A stretch of DNA of 64,000 nt from Pandoraea vervacti (GCF_000934605.2 NZ_CP010897.2:3100001-3164000); one strand, 5' to 3'. Shown: positions 35,987 through 45,534, counted from the first letter of the stretch. The notes: generated from the sequence alone by a model not told the origin. Numbers and translations are program-made.

Positions 35987-37618
35987 CTATTGCTGAGCGC
36001 CGACCTGATCGCCTGGCACGTAGGTAAATATCAGTCCCGGTGCCGCAGTGGCATTGACGCGGATGATGGGCAAAAAGCGCGCCGTCGCATTGAAATAGCC
36101 CAGTTGGATGGTGCGGGCATCGACGTAAGCATCGCCCACCGCCACGAACGCTTCCAATGGCAACCTCGCCGGAATATTCGGCGGCCAGGGTTTGATGGTG
36201 ATTTCATTCCATGCACCGACGCCCCCCGCATAGTCGCGCCGGACCGTCACACTCAGATTGAATTGGGCTGGCGTTACGCTGAATGGGCATTGCGACGACG
36301 TCCATGCCGGGTATGTCGTCACGCCAAGCGAGTCACAGTACCGATTCTGCCCCGGGTTAAAGCAACTGTCGGGGCGCGCATTCGTGTTCGCATTCGCCGG
36401 AAAGGAACACTTCACGATCACCTGCTGACCCGCTGGCGCGTTCAGTTCCTTGAAGATGAATCCGGTCCCGCCGCGCCCGGTGGCGAGCTGCGTCACCTTG
36501 GCGTCCGCGCGCATGTAGCTCGCCGACACGCCATCGCGGTTGATGTAGGACTGGTGCGGGTTCCAGATCGGCATCTGCGCGACGGACACCATCCGGATGA
36601 TGACGCCATCGCAAAAGTACGCGGCTTTCGTGCCGCCATTGCAATTGGGCGAGGTATCCGCATACCGATTCGTCAACCGCTCGGCGACGCGATATCCCTC
36701 CTCCAGTTGGTCGGTCTCGTCATACCCGAAAGCGGCGCCTTGCCCCGGCGTGAACGCGACCCGGAGAATCGGCACCCACTCACGCATGGCGTTGAAGTAC
36801 TGCATTTGGTAGCGCTGCGCTTGCATGAGCTGGCCGGGTGTGCCGACGTCGTAGTAGAAGGCCTGAACGGGAATCGTGGCCGGCGCTGCCGGATTCCATG
36901 CGGTGCTCAGTAGCGACATCGCGGTCTGTGCGAGCGCGTCCGTTGCCTGTTCGTGCGCCTGCATGGCTGCATAAAACTGCGGCGCCACATGCGCACTTAG
37001 CGAGCATTGCCGGAGGACGTTCTGGCCATTGGCATTGAAGTGTGCGACCCATGCCGTCGCATCGGTCACGCCGTTGGCGGCGCACGAACTCCAGTCCGGC
37101 GGCACCGGCGGCGCGCTGCCCAGCAGGTCGCAACCGTGCGAGCCGGCCGCGCCCGGCGGACTCACTTCGAAGGGATACACACACCGCACGTCGTAGGGCT
37201 TGCCCCAGCCCGCCGCGGTGAAGCCGTCCGCCAGAATGAAACCTGCTGTGGCGCCCAGCGACGACGTCCGCAAGTCGCCTCGCACAAATACGAGATTCAC
37301 CGATTGGTTTTGCGCCTCATCCACCGTCAGCGCGGCGAAGTTCTGCGAAGCGCCGCCAGCGAGTGGGCGAACGATCAGGCCGCTGCACATCCAGATAGCG
37401 CGGTCCACCGCGCATTTCTCGACGCGCGATGCGTAGCGCTGACTGACCCATTGCGCAACGTCTGCACCCGAGGCCGCGCAGGCCGTACCGCTACCGCTGC
37501 CCAGCGCCAGCGCCGCCCACAGGCATGCGAGCGCACGTCGAAATCGGACCAAGGCATCGAACGCAACGACGCGCTCGCACGCGCCACTCAGCAAGCGCAA
37601 GGAGGTCGAAGGGATCAT
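35987..37618 (-). CDS. Secreted halovibrin-like protein with two tandem modules (copy A)
   Basis: The 543-residue protein is the most diverged of the three two-module paralogues. The start at 37618 (MIPSTS) is set by GAGGTG seven bases upstream; the signal peptide core is LACLWAALALGSGSGTACA. Module 1 has KCAVDRAIWMCSGLIVRPLAGGA and ends with IPVQAFYYDVG and VPILRVAF. Module 2 has DTSPNCNGGTKAAYFCDGVIIRM, ATGRGGTGFIFKELNAPAGQ, and ends with LPLEAFVAVGD and LPIIRVNATA. It is the first gene of the group, read away from the purL terminator, with a lux-box-like element 60 bp upstream. Confidence 0.72.
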   Translation of the reverse strand: MIPSTSLRLLSGACERVVAFDALVRFRRALACLWAALALGSGSGTACAASGADVAQWVSQRYASRVEKCAVDRAIWMCSGLIVRPLAGGASQNFAALTVDEAQNQSVNLVFVRGDLRTSSLGATAGFILADGFTAAGWGKPYDVRCVYPFEVSPPGAAGSHGCDLLGSAPPVPPDWSSCAANGVTDATAWVAHFNANGQNVLRQCSLSAHVAPQFYAAMQAHEQATDALAQTAMSLLSTAWNPAAPATIPVQAFYYDVGTPGQLMQAQRYQMQYFNAMREWVPILRVAFTPGQGAAFGYDETDQLEEGYRVAERLTNRYADTSPNCNGGTKAAYFCDGVIIRMVSVAQMPIWNPHQSYINRDGVSASYMRADAKVTQLATGRGGTGFIFKELNAPAGQQVIVKCSFPANANTNARPDSCFNPGQNRYCDSLGVTTYPAWTSSQCPFSVTPAQFNLSVTVRRDYAGGVGAWNEITIKPWPPNIPARLPLEAFVAVGDAYVDARTIQLGYFNATARFLPIIRVNATAAPGLIFTYVPGDQVGAQQ

Positions 37619-37678
37619 CGCAACACCTCGCATGAAAGCGGCCCGGACTTATTGGGCCACGCCACGTTTGCGACGAAC

Positions 37679-37698
37679 AACTGTCAACCCTGACAGGT
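37679..37698 (-). promoter_or_regulatory. lux-box-like palindrome upstream of halovibrin-like copy A
   Basis: This is the same 20-mer as at 35943-35962. It lies between the purL terminator and copy A, 60 bp before the start codon. A conserved TGGCCCAAT follows in both promoters. The 16-bp core (CTGTCA-N4-TGACAG) is a perfect inverted repeat. Confidence 0.55.
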
Positions 37699-37710
37699 GA
37701 CGAGATCCAT

Positions 37711-37749
37711 AAAAGAAAAAACCGCCTGCCCCTGAACAGGGCAAGCGGT
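37711..37749 (-). terminator. purL rho-independent terminator
   Basis: On the minus strand, ACCGC-x-TGCCC pairs with GGGCA-x-GCGGT, followed by TTTTTTCTTTT. It separates purL from the halovibrin-like genes. Confidence 0.88.
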
Positions 37750-37834
37750 CCTTTCACTGCAATTTCACGGCCATTTTGGCGGGACGCCTTCGCGATCCGC
37801 CGCGAAGTATCGCCCCGCTCACGCCGTCACGGCA

Positions 37835-40800
37835 TCAGCCCACCCAACGACGGGCGTTGCGGAACATGCGCATCCACGGGCTGTCCTCGCGCCACTGCGA
37901 CGGCGCCCAGCTCATCTGCACCGTGCGGAACACGCGCTCCGGATGCGGCATCATCACCGTGAAACGGCCGTCGCCGGTCGTGACCGCCGTCAGGCCGCGC
38001 GGCGACCCGTTCGGGTTGTACGGGTACTGCTCCGTCGGCTGACCACGATGATCGACGAAACGCATTGCGGCAATCGCCTGATCGATGTTGCCCTGCTGAC
38101 TGAAGTTGGCGAAGCCTTCGCCGTGTGCGATCACGATCGGCAGTTGCGAGCCTGCCATGTCCTTGAAGAACAGCGACGGCGAATCCAGCACTTCCACCTG
38201 CGTCAGACGCGCTTCGTACTTCGACTGGTTGTACGTGAACTTCGGCCAGGCGGCGGCACCCGGGATCAGGTTCGACAGGTTGCTCATCATCTGGCAACCG
38301 TTACACACGCCCAGTGCGAACGTGTCGGCACGGTTGAAGAAACCGGCAAACTGCTCGGCGAGCGACGGGTTGAACAGAATCGTCTTCGCCCAGCCTTCGC
38401 CAGCGCCCAGCGTGTCGCCATACGAGAAGCCGCCGCAGGCGATGAAGCCCTTGAACGCGTCGAGGGAATGGCGGCCGGCGAGCAGGTCGCTCATGTGCAC
38501 GTCGTACGCATCGAAGCCAGCCTTATCCAGCACGTAGGCCATTTCCAGATGCGAGTTCACGCCCTGCTCACGCAGAATGGCGACCTTCGGACGTACGCCC
38601 GTCGCGATGAACGGCGCGGCCACGTCTTCGCTCGCGTCAAACGTCAGCTTCGGCGAGAGGCCCGGATCGCTGGTGTCGTTCAGCGCTTCATACTCGGCAT
38701 CTGCGGCCGCCGGGTTGTCGCGCAGGCGCGCGATACGCCAGCTCACTTCCGACCACACGCGTTGGAGCTCGGCACGCGAGGCGCCGAAGATCTTCTTGGC
38801 GTCGCGATAGATTTCGATGACGTCGGTGTTGTTCGGCTTGCCGATGACGTTCGTCACGGACGACAGACCCGCTTCACGCAGCGTCTGCAAGACGGCGTCG
38901 CGCTCCGACGCCCGCACCTGAATCACGCCGCCGAGCTCTTCCGAGAACAGCGCGCGCAGCGTCTTGTCTTCACGACGCCCCGCCGTTTGCTTCGCCCAGT
39001 CCTTGGCGTCGCCGTAATCGGATTCGAAGCCTTCGTCGAGCGTAAGCATATCGACGTTCAGCGACACGCCAACGTGTCCGGCAAACGCCATTTCCGCGAC
39101 CGTGGCGAACAGGCCACCGTCCGAGCGATCGTGATATGCGAGCAGCTTGCCCTCGCGGTTGAGCTTCTGGATCGCGTCGAAGAAACGCTGGAGGTCGGCA
39201 GGATCATCCAGATCCGGCGTGACGTCGCCGATCTGCTGCGTCACCTGCGCGAGAATGCTGCCGCCCAGACGATTCTTGTTGTGCCCCAGGTCGATCGAGA
39301 TCAGTACCGTCTCCCCCACGTCGGCAACCGCGCGCAACTGCGGCGTGAGATGACCGCGAACGTCCTCGACCGGCGCGAACGCCGAGACGATCAGCGATAC
39401 CGGCGCAACGACGTCCTTGGCACGACCGGCGTCGTCCCACTTGGTGCGCATCGACAGCGAATCCTTGCCCACCGGAATCGACAGACCCAGGGCCGGGCAC
39501 AACTCCATGCCAACGGCCTTGACCGTGTCGAACAACGCAGCGTCTTCGCCCTCGGCGCCGCAGGCCGCCATCCAGTTGGCCGACAGCTTGATCTGATCGA
39601 GCGACGCAATCGGCGCCGCGGCAATGTTGGTGATGGCTTCGCCAACAGCCATGCGACCCGACGCCGGTGCGTCGATCACCGCCAGCGGAGTGCGCTCGCC
39701 CATCGTCATCGCTTCGCCGCGATAGCCGCTGTAGTCCATCAACGAGATGGCGCAATCGGCCACCGGCACCTGCCACGGGCCGACCATCTGGTCGCGCGCG
39801 GTCAGGCCGCCCACCGTGCGGTCGCCAATGGTGATCAGGAACGACTTGCTGGCCACCGTCGGGTGACGCAACACGGCGCGCGCGACTTCGTCGAGCGACA
39901 GTCCAGTGACATCGACCGGCGGCAGTTCCTGCTTCGTGCGCTTGACGTCGCGATGCATGCGCGGCGGCTTGCCGAGCAGCACATCCATCGGCATGTCGAC
40001 CGGGTCCGGCGATTCCGGATGCATCGGGTCGACCAGCTTCAGTTGACGTTCGTCGGTCGCAACACCCACGACAGCGACCGGGCAGCGTTCGCGCTGGCAG
40101 ATTTCCTGGAACGCAGGGAAGCTGTCCGGGGCGATGGCGAGCACGTAGCGCTCCTGCGCCTCGTTGCTCCAGATTTCCGCGGGCGACATCCCAGACTCTT
40201 CCAACTGCACCTGACGCAGATCGAAGCGCGCGCCCTTGCCCGCACCGTCCACCAGTTCGGGGAACGCATTCGAGATGCCACCCGCGCCCACGTCGTGAAT
40301 CGACAGGATGGGGTTGGCTTCGCCCTGACGCCAGCACCAGTTGATCACTTCCTGCGCGCGACGCTCGATTTCCGGGTTGCCGCGCTGGACCGAATCGAAA
40401 TCCAGTTCGGCCGTGTTGGTGCCGGTCGCCATCGAACTGGCGGCGCCGCCCCCCATGCCGATGCGCATGCCCGGGCCGCCGATCTGAATGAGCAGCGTGC
40501 CGGCCGGCAGATCGTGCTTGTGGGTGTGTTGTGCCGCGATATTGCCCATGCCGCCCGCGATCATGATGGGCTTGTGATAGCCGCGCACACGACCGCCAAC
40601 GTTCTGCTCATAGGTGCGGAAGTAGCCGCCCAGGTTCGGTCGGCCGAATTCGTTGTTGAACGCGGCGCCGCCGAGCGGGCCGTCGATCATGATCTGGAGC
40701 GGGGACGCGATACGGTCCGGGCGGCCGTAGTCGGCGCCCGTATCGTCCGGCTTGCGCAGCGACGGCGGCACCGCCACGTCGCGATCGTTTTCCCACGGCT

Positions 40801-41866
40801 CGCGTGCGTCCGGCAGCGCGAGGTTCGAGACGGTGAAGCCGGTCAGCCCCGACTTCGGCGTGGATCCACGGCCCGTCGCGCCTTCGTCGCGAATCTCGCC
40901 GCCCGCCCCCGTCGACGCCCCCGGGAACGGCGAAATGGCCGTCGGGTGATTGTGCGTCTCGACCTTCATCAGCGTGTGCGTGAGCTCGACGCTGCGACCA
41001 TACTTGCCGTCGGCGCCGCGCGGATACCAGCGCTCGACTTCGGCGCCTTCCATCACCGAAGCGTTGTCCGAGTACGCCACCACCGTGCCCTGCGGGTGCA
41101 GTTGGTGCGTGTTCTTGATCATCTGGAACAGCGACTTGTCCTGCACATGACCGTCGATCGTCCAGTTGGCGTTGAAGATCTTGTGACGGCAGTGCTCGCT
41201 GTTCGCTTGCGCAAACATCATGAGCTCGACGTCGGTCGGATTGCGCTTCAGGCTCGTGAAGGCGTCGACGAGATAATCGATTTCGTCTGCGGCAAGCGCC
41301 AGGCCGAGATCGCGGTTGGCGCCCTCGAGCGCGCTGCGGCCCGCACCGATCACGTCGACCGTTTGCAACGGCTTGGCCGGCAGTTCGACGAACAGTGCCT
41401 CGGCATCCTTGCGCGTGGCGACGACCGCCTCCGTCATGCGGTCATGCAGCACCTCGGCCACACGGGCGAGCACATCGGCTGCCAGCGACTTCTTGCCGCC
41501 CAGCAGACCGGACTTCACGCCGATCGTGTATTCGACGGCACGTTCGATGCGGCGCACGTGATCGATGCCGCAGTTGCGCGCGATATCGGTCGCCTTGCTC
41601 GCCCACGGTGAAATCGTGCCCAGACGCGGAATGACCAGCAGTTGGTCGCCGACCGGCTCTTCACGCACCGGCTCGCCATAAGTGAGCAGACCGGCAACAC
41701 GGGCCACGTCCTCGCTCGACAGCGGCTCGGCGCTGGCGACGAGATGCACGTAGCGGGCGTCGATGCGCACGATCGAGCTGTCGATGGCTTGCAGGGTCTG
41801 CAAAAGACGTTGCTGGCGGAATTCGGAGAGCGCCAAGGCGCCGGCGAAGCAGGCAATGTGAGTCAT
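37835..41866 (-). CDS. purL: Phosphoribosylformylglycinamidine synthase
   Basis: The 1343-residue enzyme makes FGAM from FGAR, glutamine and ATP in purine synthesis. It is the large single-chain form: an N-terminal PurS-like domain (about residues 1-150), a linker with NSEHCRHKIFNA, two AIR-synthase domains (GVGTHNHPTAISPFPGA-like region with VETHNHPTAI, GGGAASSM, HDVGAGG, later HDRSDGGLFATVAEM) and a C-terminal class I glutaminase. The glutaminase nucleophile is in GVCNGCQMM near residue 1186, and HGEGFANF lies further on. It ends at a strong terminator and has repeated GGGTATAA elements upstream. Confidence 0.97.
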   Translation of the reverse strand: MTHIACFAGALALSEFRQQRLLQTLQAIDSSIVRIDARYVHLVASAEPLSSEDVARVAGLLTYGEPVREEPVGDQLLVIPRLGTISPWASKATDIARNCGIDHVRRIERAVEYTIGVKSGLLGGKKSLAADVLARVAEVLHDRMTEAVVATRKDAEALFVELPAKPLQTVDVIGAGRSALEGANRDLGLALAADEIDYLVDAFTSLKRNPTDVELMMFAQANSEHCRHKIFNANWTIDGHVQDKSLFQMIKNTHQLHPQGTVVAYSDNASVMEGAEVERWYPRGADGKYGRSVELTHTLMKVETHNHPTAISPFPGASTGAGGEIRDEGATGRGSTPKSGLTGFTVSNLALPDAREPWENDRDVAVPPSLRKPDDTGADYGRPDRIASPLQIMIDGPLGGAAFNNEFGRPNLGGYFRTYEQNVGGRVRGYHKPIMIAGGMGNIAAQHTHKHDLPAGTLLIQIGGPGMRIGMGGGAASSMATGTNTAELDFDSVQRGNPEIERRAQEVINWCWRQGEANPILSIHDVGAGGISNAFPELVDGAGKGARFDLRQVQLEESGMSPAEIWSNEAQERYVLAIAPDSFPAFQEICQRERCPVAVVGVATDERQLKLVDPMHPESPDPVDMPMDVLLGKPPRMHRDVKRTKQELPPVDVTGLSLDEVARAVLRHPTVASKSFLITIGDRTVGGLTARDQMVGPWQVPVADCAISLMDYSGYRGEAMTMGERTPLAVIDAPASGRMAVGEAITNIAAAPIASLDQIKLSANWMAACGAEGEDAALFDTVKAVGMELCPALGLSIPVGKDSLSMRTKWDDAGRAKDVVAPVSLIVSAFAPVEDVRGHLTPQLRAVADVGETVLISIDLGHNKNRLGGSILAQVTQQIGDVTPDLDDPADLQRFFDAIQKLNREGKLLAYHDRSDGGLFATVAEMAFAGHVGVSLNVDMLTLDEGFESDYGDAKDWAKQTAGRREDKTLRALFSEELGGVIQVRASERDAVLQTLREAGLSSVTNVIGKPNNTDVIEIYRDAKKIFGASRAELQRVWSEVSWRIARLRDNPAAADAEYEALNDTSDPGLSPKLTFDASEDVAAPFIATGVRPKVAILREQGVNSHLEMAYVLDKAGFDAYDVHMSDLLAGRHSLDAFKGFIACGGFSYGDTLGAGEGWAKTILFNPSLAEQFAGFFNRADTFALGVCNGCQMMSNLSNLIPGAAAWPKFTYNQSKYEARLTQVEVLDSPSLFFKDMAGSQLPIVIAHGEGFANFSQQGNIDQAIAAMRFVDHRGQPTEQYPYNPNGSPRGLTAVTTGDGRFTVMMPHPERVFRTVQMSWAPSQWREDSPWMRMFRNARRWVG

Positions 41867-41916
41867 GGAAGGACGGAAGGCGAGGCGTTCAAAACGCGTG
41901 GGAACGACAAACCGGG

Positions 41917-41946
41917 ATTATACCCTGCTTACCCCGGGTTATACCC
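41917..41946 (-). promoter_or_regulatory. Candidate purL promoter region with two GGGTATAA repeats
   Basis: On the minus strand GGGTATAAT (41917-41925) and GGGTATAA (41939-41946) are 21 bp apart. TATAAT at 41917-41922 is a good -10 hexamer 51 bp before the purL start. No good -35 is visible. Confidence 0.35.
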
Positions 41947-41970
41947 GAGTGTGAAGCAGGCAATGTGCAT
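41929..41970 (-). other. 13-codon mini-ORF that repeats the purL 5' end
   Basis: ATG-CAC-ATT-GCC-TGC-TTC at the start of this ORF copies 15 bp of the purL beginning (41846-41860 equals 41953-41967). It encodes MHIACFTLGYNPG and then stops. It may be a partial duplication or a leader element; no ribosome site is clear. Confidence 0.4.
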
Positions 41971-42172
41971 GCTGTCCCGCCCTGTGAGGGCGTCTCTCTG
42001 GTAACCTATGCGCCCCGTATCCATGCGGGCCGCGAAACCGGGATTCATGCAAATCCGGCCGACATTCACCGCTTTACGGCGGGTTGAGGCGCGTCACCGG
42101 GCAGGCGGCACGTCAAAGAACGACACTAACAAGCGAACGAACGGGCGTTCGCCACACACCAGACGGTTGGGA

Positions 42173-43456
42173 ATGAAGGTCATCGTTATCGGCGGCGGGG
42201 TCATTGGCACATGCACCGCCTACTATCTGGCCGCCGCGGGGCATACGGTCACGCTCGTCGAGCGCAATAGCACGGTTGCGCAGGAGAGCAGCTTCGGCAA
42301 TGCAGGCGTTATCGCGCCGGGCTATGTCACGCCCTGGGCCGCGCCCGGCATGCCGCGCAAGTTGCTGGGCTACATGTTCAGCAGCGCGAGCCCGCTCATT
42401 TTCCGGCCCGGCCTGTCCGCCGGCACATGGCGCTGGGCCGCGCGCTGGCTGCGCGAGTGCAAGCTCGAGCGCTACCGCGCCAATCGCGAACGCATGCAGC
42501 GTCTGGCGTTCTACAGCCAGCGCTGCCTGCACGAACTGCGCGAAAGCCACATTTTCGAATACGAGCATACGCAGGGCTATCTGCAATTGTTCCGGACCGA
42601 GCGCGACATCAAGATGAACGCGCCGGCGCGCGCCATGCTCGCCGAGAACGAGGTGCCGCATCGCCTGCTCACGGCCGACGAATGCCGCAAGCTCGAACCC
42701 GCGATTTCCACCGACGCGCCGCTGGCCGGCGGCCTCCATTTGCCTCGCGACGAGACCGGCAACTGCCCGCTTTTCACCAAGCGCCTCGCCCAGATCGCCC
42801 GCGACATCGGCGTGACACTCGCGACCGAGACGACCGTGCTGTCCGTGCGGCCCAACCTGGGACGTGCCGGTGTCACCGTCGAGACAGTCAGTACGGCACA
42901 AGTCGGGCAAACCGGGCAAACCGCATCGTTGGAAGCCGATGCCGTGGTGATTGCCGCCGGCGTCGCCAGCACGTCGCTGCTGCGCCCGCTGGGCATCGAT
43001 CTGCCGCTGTGGCCGATCAAGGGCTACTCGATTACGGTCCCCGTCAAGACCGAGTTGTTCAGCCCCCGCATTGCCGTCATGGACGAGTCGTACAAGACGG
43101 CCATCACCCCACAGGGCAACCGTCTGCGCATCGCGGGCACAGCCGAACTGGGCGACACGCAGCTCGTATTGCGCGAGCGCGCCATCGCCACGCTCTACAA
43201 GGTGGCGACGGACTGGTTCCCCGGCGCGGGAAGGTATCGCGAGGCCCGGGCGTGGGTCGGGGCGCGTCCGATGCTGCCCGACGGCCCGCCGCTGCTCGGC
43301 GCCACACACCTGCCGGGCATCTTCCTCAATGTGGGTCACGGCTCGACCGGCTGGGCGATGGCCTGCGGTTCGGGCCGCGTGCTCGCCGACGTCATCTCCG
43401 GCCAGACGCCGGACATCGACCTGAACGGGCTCACGCTTGCCCGTTACGATCGATAA
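42173..43456 (+). CDS. dadA: D-amino acid dehydrogenase (FAD-dependent, DadA-type)
   Basis: The 427-residue flavoprotein oxidatively deaminates D-amino acids. The FAD-binding motif VIVIGGGVIGTCTAYYLAAAGH occupies residues 3-24, followed by VERN and SSFGNAGVIAPGYVTPWAAPGMP, a DadA hallmark. The C-terminal ARAWVGARPMLPDGPPLLG and NVGHGSTGWAMACGSGR are also typical. A 9-bp perfect duplication (42905-42922) adds the run GQTGQT. The start has no strong ribosome site. E. coli-type dadX racemase is not adjacent. Confidence 0.92.
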   Translation: MKVIVIGGGVIGTCTAYYLAAAGHTVTLVERNSTVAQESSFGNAGVIAPGYVTPWAAPGMPRKLLGYMFSSASPLIFRPGLSAGTWRWAARWLRECKLERYRANRERMQRLAFYSQRCLHELRESHIFEYEHTQGYLQLFRTERDIKMNAPARAMLAENEVPHRLLTADECRKLEPAISTDAPLAGGLHLPRDETGNCPLFTKRLAQIARDIGVTLATETTVLSVRPNLGRAGVTVETVSTAQVGQTGQTASLEADAVVIAAGVASTSLLRPLGIDLPLWPIKGYSITVPVKTELFSPRIAVMDESYKTAITPQGNRLRIAGTAELGDTQLVLRERAIATLYKVATDWFPGAGRYREARAWVGARPMLPDGPPLLGATHLPGIFLNVGHGSTGWAMACGSGRVLADVISGQTPDIDLNGLTLARYDR

Positions 43457-43814
43457 GACGGATAAGACCGACAGGGCGAAGCGACGGCCGTCCCCGCACG
43501 TTTGAATGGCGCGGACGCGACGGCCTTTGCATCCGCCCTCCGGCGCTCTCGCCCGCTGCGCACCGCCACATTCCGCCTCATTGCGCCCCATGTCGGAGAT
43601 AACCGACACAACGTCGGGATTGATACTGGCAGGCGACACGGCGCATTGACGGCATAATCCGAAGATCGATACGCAATTCGCGAGTGAGCCGCTGCGCGTC
43701 GAAACACCACGTGGGCACGGTCTGCTGCCTGCAGCCCATCATCTGCGGTCCGCCGTCCGCGTTCTGCAAGAAGCGCTGCGCACACCGCCGTCGATTCCAG
43801 GAGCTCCGCCTGCC
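43457..43814. other. Intergenic region without gene, 358 bp
   Basis: The region starts with GATAAGACG and GATAAGACC, two 9-bp tandem units that overlap the dadA stop. A TTGACG at 43646-43651 might be a -35 but lacks a good -10. I see no coding sequence I would support. Confidence 0.5.
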
Positions 43815-45497
43815 ATGTCCGATCCCCTGCACGTCGAAGACGTCTCCGGCCTCAGCCCCGAGGCCGCGCCCGCCCACCCCAGTCCGCTTGCCCGACCACG
43901 GGCCCGCCCGTCCCCCGACGGCGTGTCGGTCGCGGTAAGAAGCACGATTGCGCTCGACCTGCACTCGCCCGCTGCGCTAAGGCGCATCGAACGCGACGCC
44001 GCAGCCAGACTCGCGCCTCATACCCTCATGGCCCGGGCAGGGGCCGCCGTTGCCCATTGGCTCTACGGCCATCTCCCCGCACTCGCGAGCGCCGGCAGGC
44101 AACCCGTGCTGCTGCTCGCCGGCCCGGGCAATAACGGGGGCGACGCGTATGTCGCGGCGCGAGAACTGCATCGCCGGGGTGTGCTGGTCGACGTCTGGCA
44201 ACTGGCGCCGCCCGCCACCGACGATGCCCGGTGGGCACTTGGCGAGGCGTTGGCCGCCGGGGTGCCGGTGCGTCGGTCGCCCGATACGTGGCCGCAACCG
44301 AATGCTTACGCCTGGATCGTGGACGGCCTGTTCGGCATCGGACTCTCCCGCCCGCTCGATGGCGCAGCAGGCGCTCTCGTCGAGAACATCGTCTATGCGC
44401 ATGCCTGTGGCACGCCGGTGCTTGCCATCGATATTCCCAGCGGTCTGATGGCCGCCACGGGCCTCGCCGCAGGTCCGGTCATTCATGCGAACGCCACGAT
44501 AGCCATGCTAGGCGCATGTCCGGGGCTGTTCACAGGCGTCGGGCGTGATGTCGCCGGCGAGGTCTTCGTGGCCGCACTCGGCACCGAGGACCTCACGGCG
44601 ACACACGCTGGCGGCGGCGTTGCGACCAACGCCCCGAGCGCATTTATCGAACACCTTCCGCGACGCCATCACGCCTCCCACAAAGGCAGCTATGGATCGC
44701 TGACGGTGCTCGGCGGTCACGCGGGCATGGTGGGCGCGCCAATGCTCTCGGCACGCAGCGGTCTGATGACGGGCGCGGGGCGCGTGTACGTGGGATTCAT
44801 CGCGAACGACGCCCCCGCATGGGACCCGATGCATCCGGAACTGATGTTGCGTCACGCAGAAGATCTCGATCTTGCATCGATGCAGGCAGTCGGCGTGGGA
44901 CCCGGGCTCGGCACGTCTGACGCCTCGGCGGCGTGCTTGTCTCGCGCCCTCGCGTTGGACGATACGCCCCTCGTGATCGACGCCGACGCGCTCAATCTGC
45001 TCGCAGCCGAACCGACACTCGCGCAGCGTGTGCGTCGGCGTAAAGGGCCAACGGTGCTCACGCCGCATCCACTGGAAGCAGCACGGCTTGCGGGCTGCGA
45101 AGTTGCCAACATTCAGTCCGACCGTCTGGCCTCGGCGCGTGCACTGGCAAAGCAATTCGATGCGACGGTGGTGCTCAAGGGCTCGGGAAGCGTCGTCGAT
45201 GACGGCGCACGTGCGTGGATCAACATCACGGGAAACGCCGGGCTTGCCACGGCAGGCACAGGCGACGTGCTGACAGGCGTGATCGGCGCACTGCTCGCTC
45301 AGGGCATGCCCGCCACGCAAGCGGCGCTCGCAGCGGTCTGGCTCCACGGCGCGGCCGCGCAACGGTGTGTTCTCGAGGGAGCCGGACCGGCGGGTTTGAC
45401 TGCCTCTGAACTTCTGCCCGCCATTCGCACCGAACTGAGCATACTGGCCGATCCGGCGCAGGTCCCCCAAGCCGCCCGACGCTGCATTTCAGCGTGA
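43815..45497 (+). CDS. nnr: Bifunctional NAD(P)H-hydrate epimerase / ADP-dependent dehydratase
   Basis: The 560-residue enzyme repairs hydrated NAD(P)H. The N-terminal YjeF epimerase domain (about residues 45-260) has LMARAGAAVAHW, LAGPGNNGGDAYVAAR and DGLFGIGLSRP. The C-terminal ribokinase-like dehydratase domain (about residues 270-545) has HKGSYGSLTVLGGHAGMVGAP, VGPGLGTS, DADALNLL, LTPHPLEAARL and the catalytic NAGLATAGTGDVLTG. The N-terminal 40 residues are low-complexity Pro/Ala/Arg. The gene is followed 37 bp later by pgi. Confidence 0.95.
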   Translation: MSDPLHVEDVSGLSPEAAPAHPSPLARPRARPSPDGVSVAVRSTIALDLHSPAALRRIERDAAARLAPHTLMARAGAAVAHWLYGHLPALASAGRQPVLLLAGPGNNGGDAYVAARELHRRGVLVDVWQLAPPATDDARWALGEALAAGVPVRRSPDTWPQPNAYAWIVDGLFGIGLSRPLDGAAGALVENIVYAHACGTPVLAIDIPSGLMAATGLAAGPVIHANATIAMLGACPGLFTGVGRDVAGEVFVAALGTEDLTATHAGGGVATNAPSAFIEHLPRRHHASHKGSYGSLTVLGGHAGMVGAPMLSARSGLMTGAGRVYVGFIANDAPAWDPMHPELMLRHAEDLDLASMQAVGVGPGLGTSDASAACLSRALALDDTPLVIDADALNLLAAEPTLAQRVRRRKGPTVLTPHPLEAARLAGCEVANIQSDRLASARALAKQFDATVVLKGSGSVVDDGARAWINITGNAGLATAGTGDVLTGVIGALLAQGMPATQAALAAVWLHGAAAQRCVLEGAGPAGLTASELLPAIRTELSILADPAQVPQAARRCISA

Positions 45498-45534
45498 TTT
45501 CGCGGCGACTCCCGTTATACTTCGCTTTATCGAA

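Larger units (their letters stand above)
41867..42172. other. purL/dadA divergent intergenic region, 306 bp
   Basis: The region holds the purL upstream elements (repeat of the purL start and the GGGTATAA pair) and the leader of dadA. I see no real gene in it beyond the 13-codon mini-ORF. Confidence 0.5.

Noticed and set aside
37649..37686. TTGACA within the lux-box-like element as a plain -35 box
   Set aside because: No -10 hexamer at 16-18 bp in either copy; the palindromic lux-box reading explains the conservation better.
37943..41611. A 1222-codon open frame on the + strand, opposite purL
   Set aside because: It is fully antisense to purL, rich in Arg/Val/His, has no domain motifs, and is explained by GC-rich third positions.
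43646..43674. Possible sigma-70 promoter before nnr (TTGACG)
   Set aside because: No acceptable -10 hexamer lies at 16-18 bp spacing.
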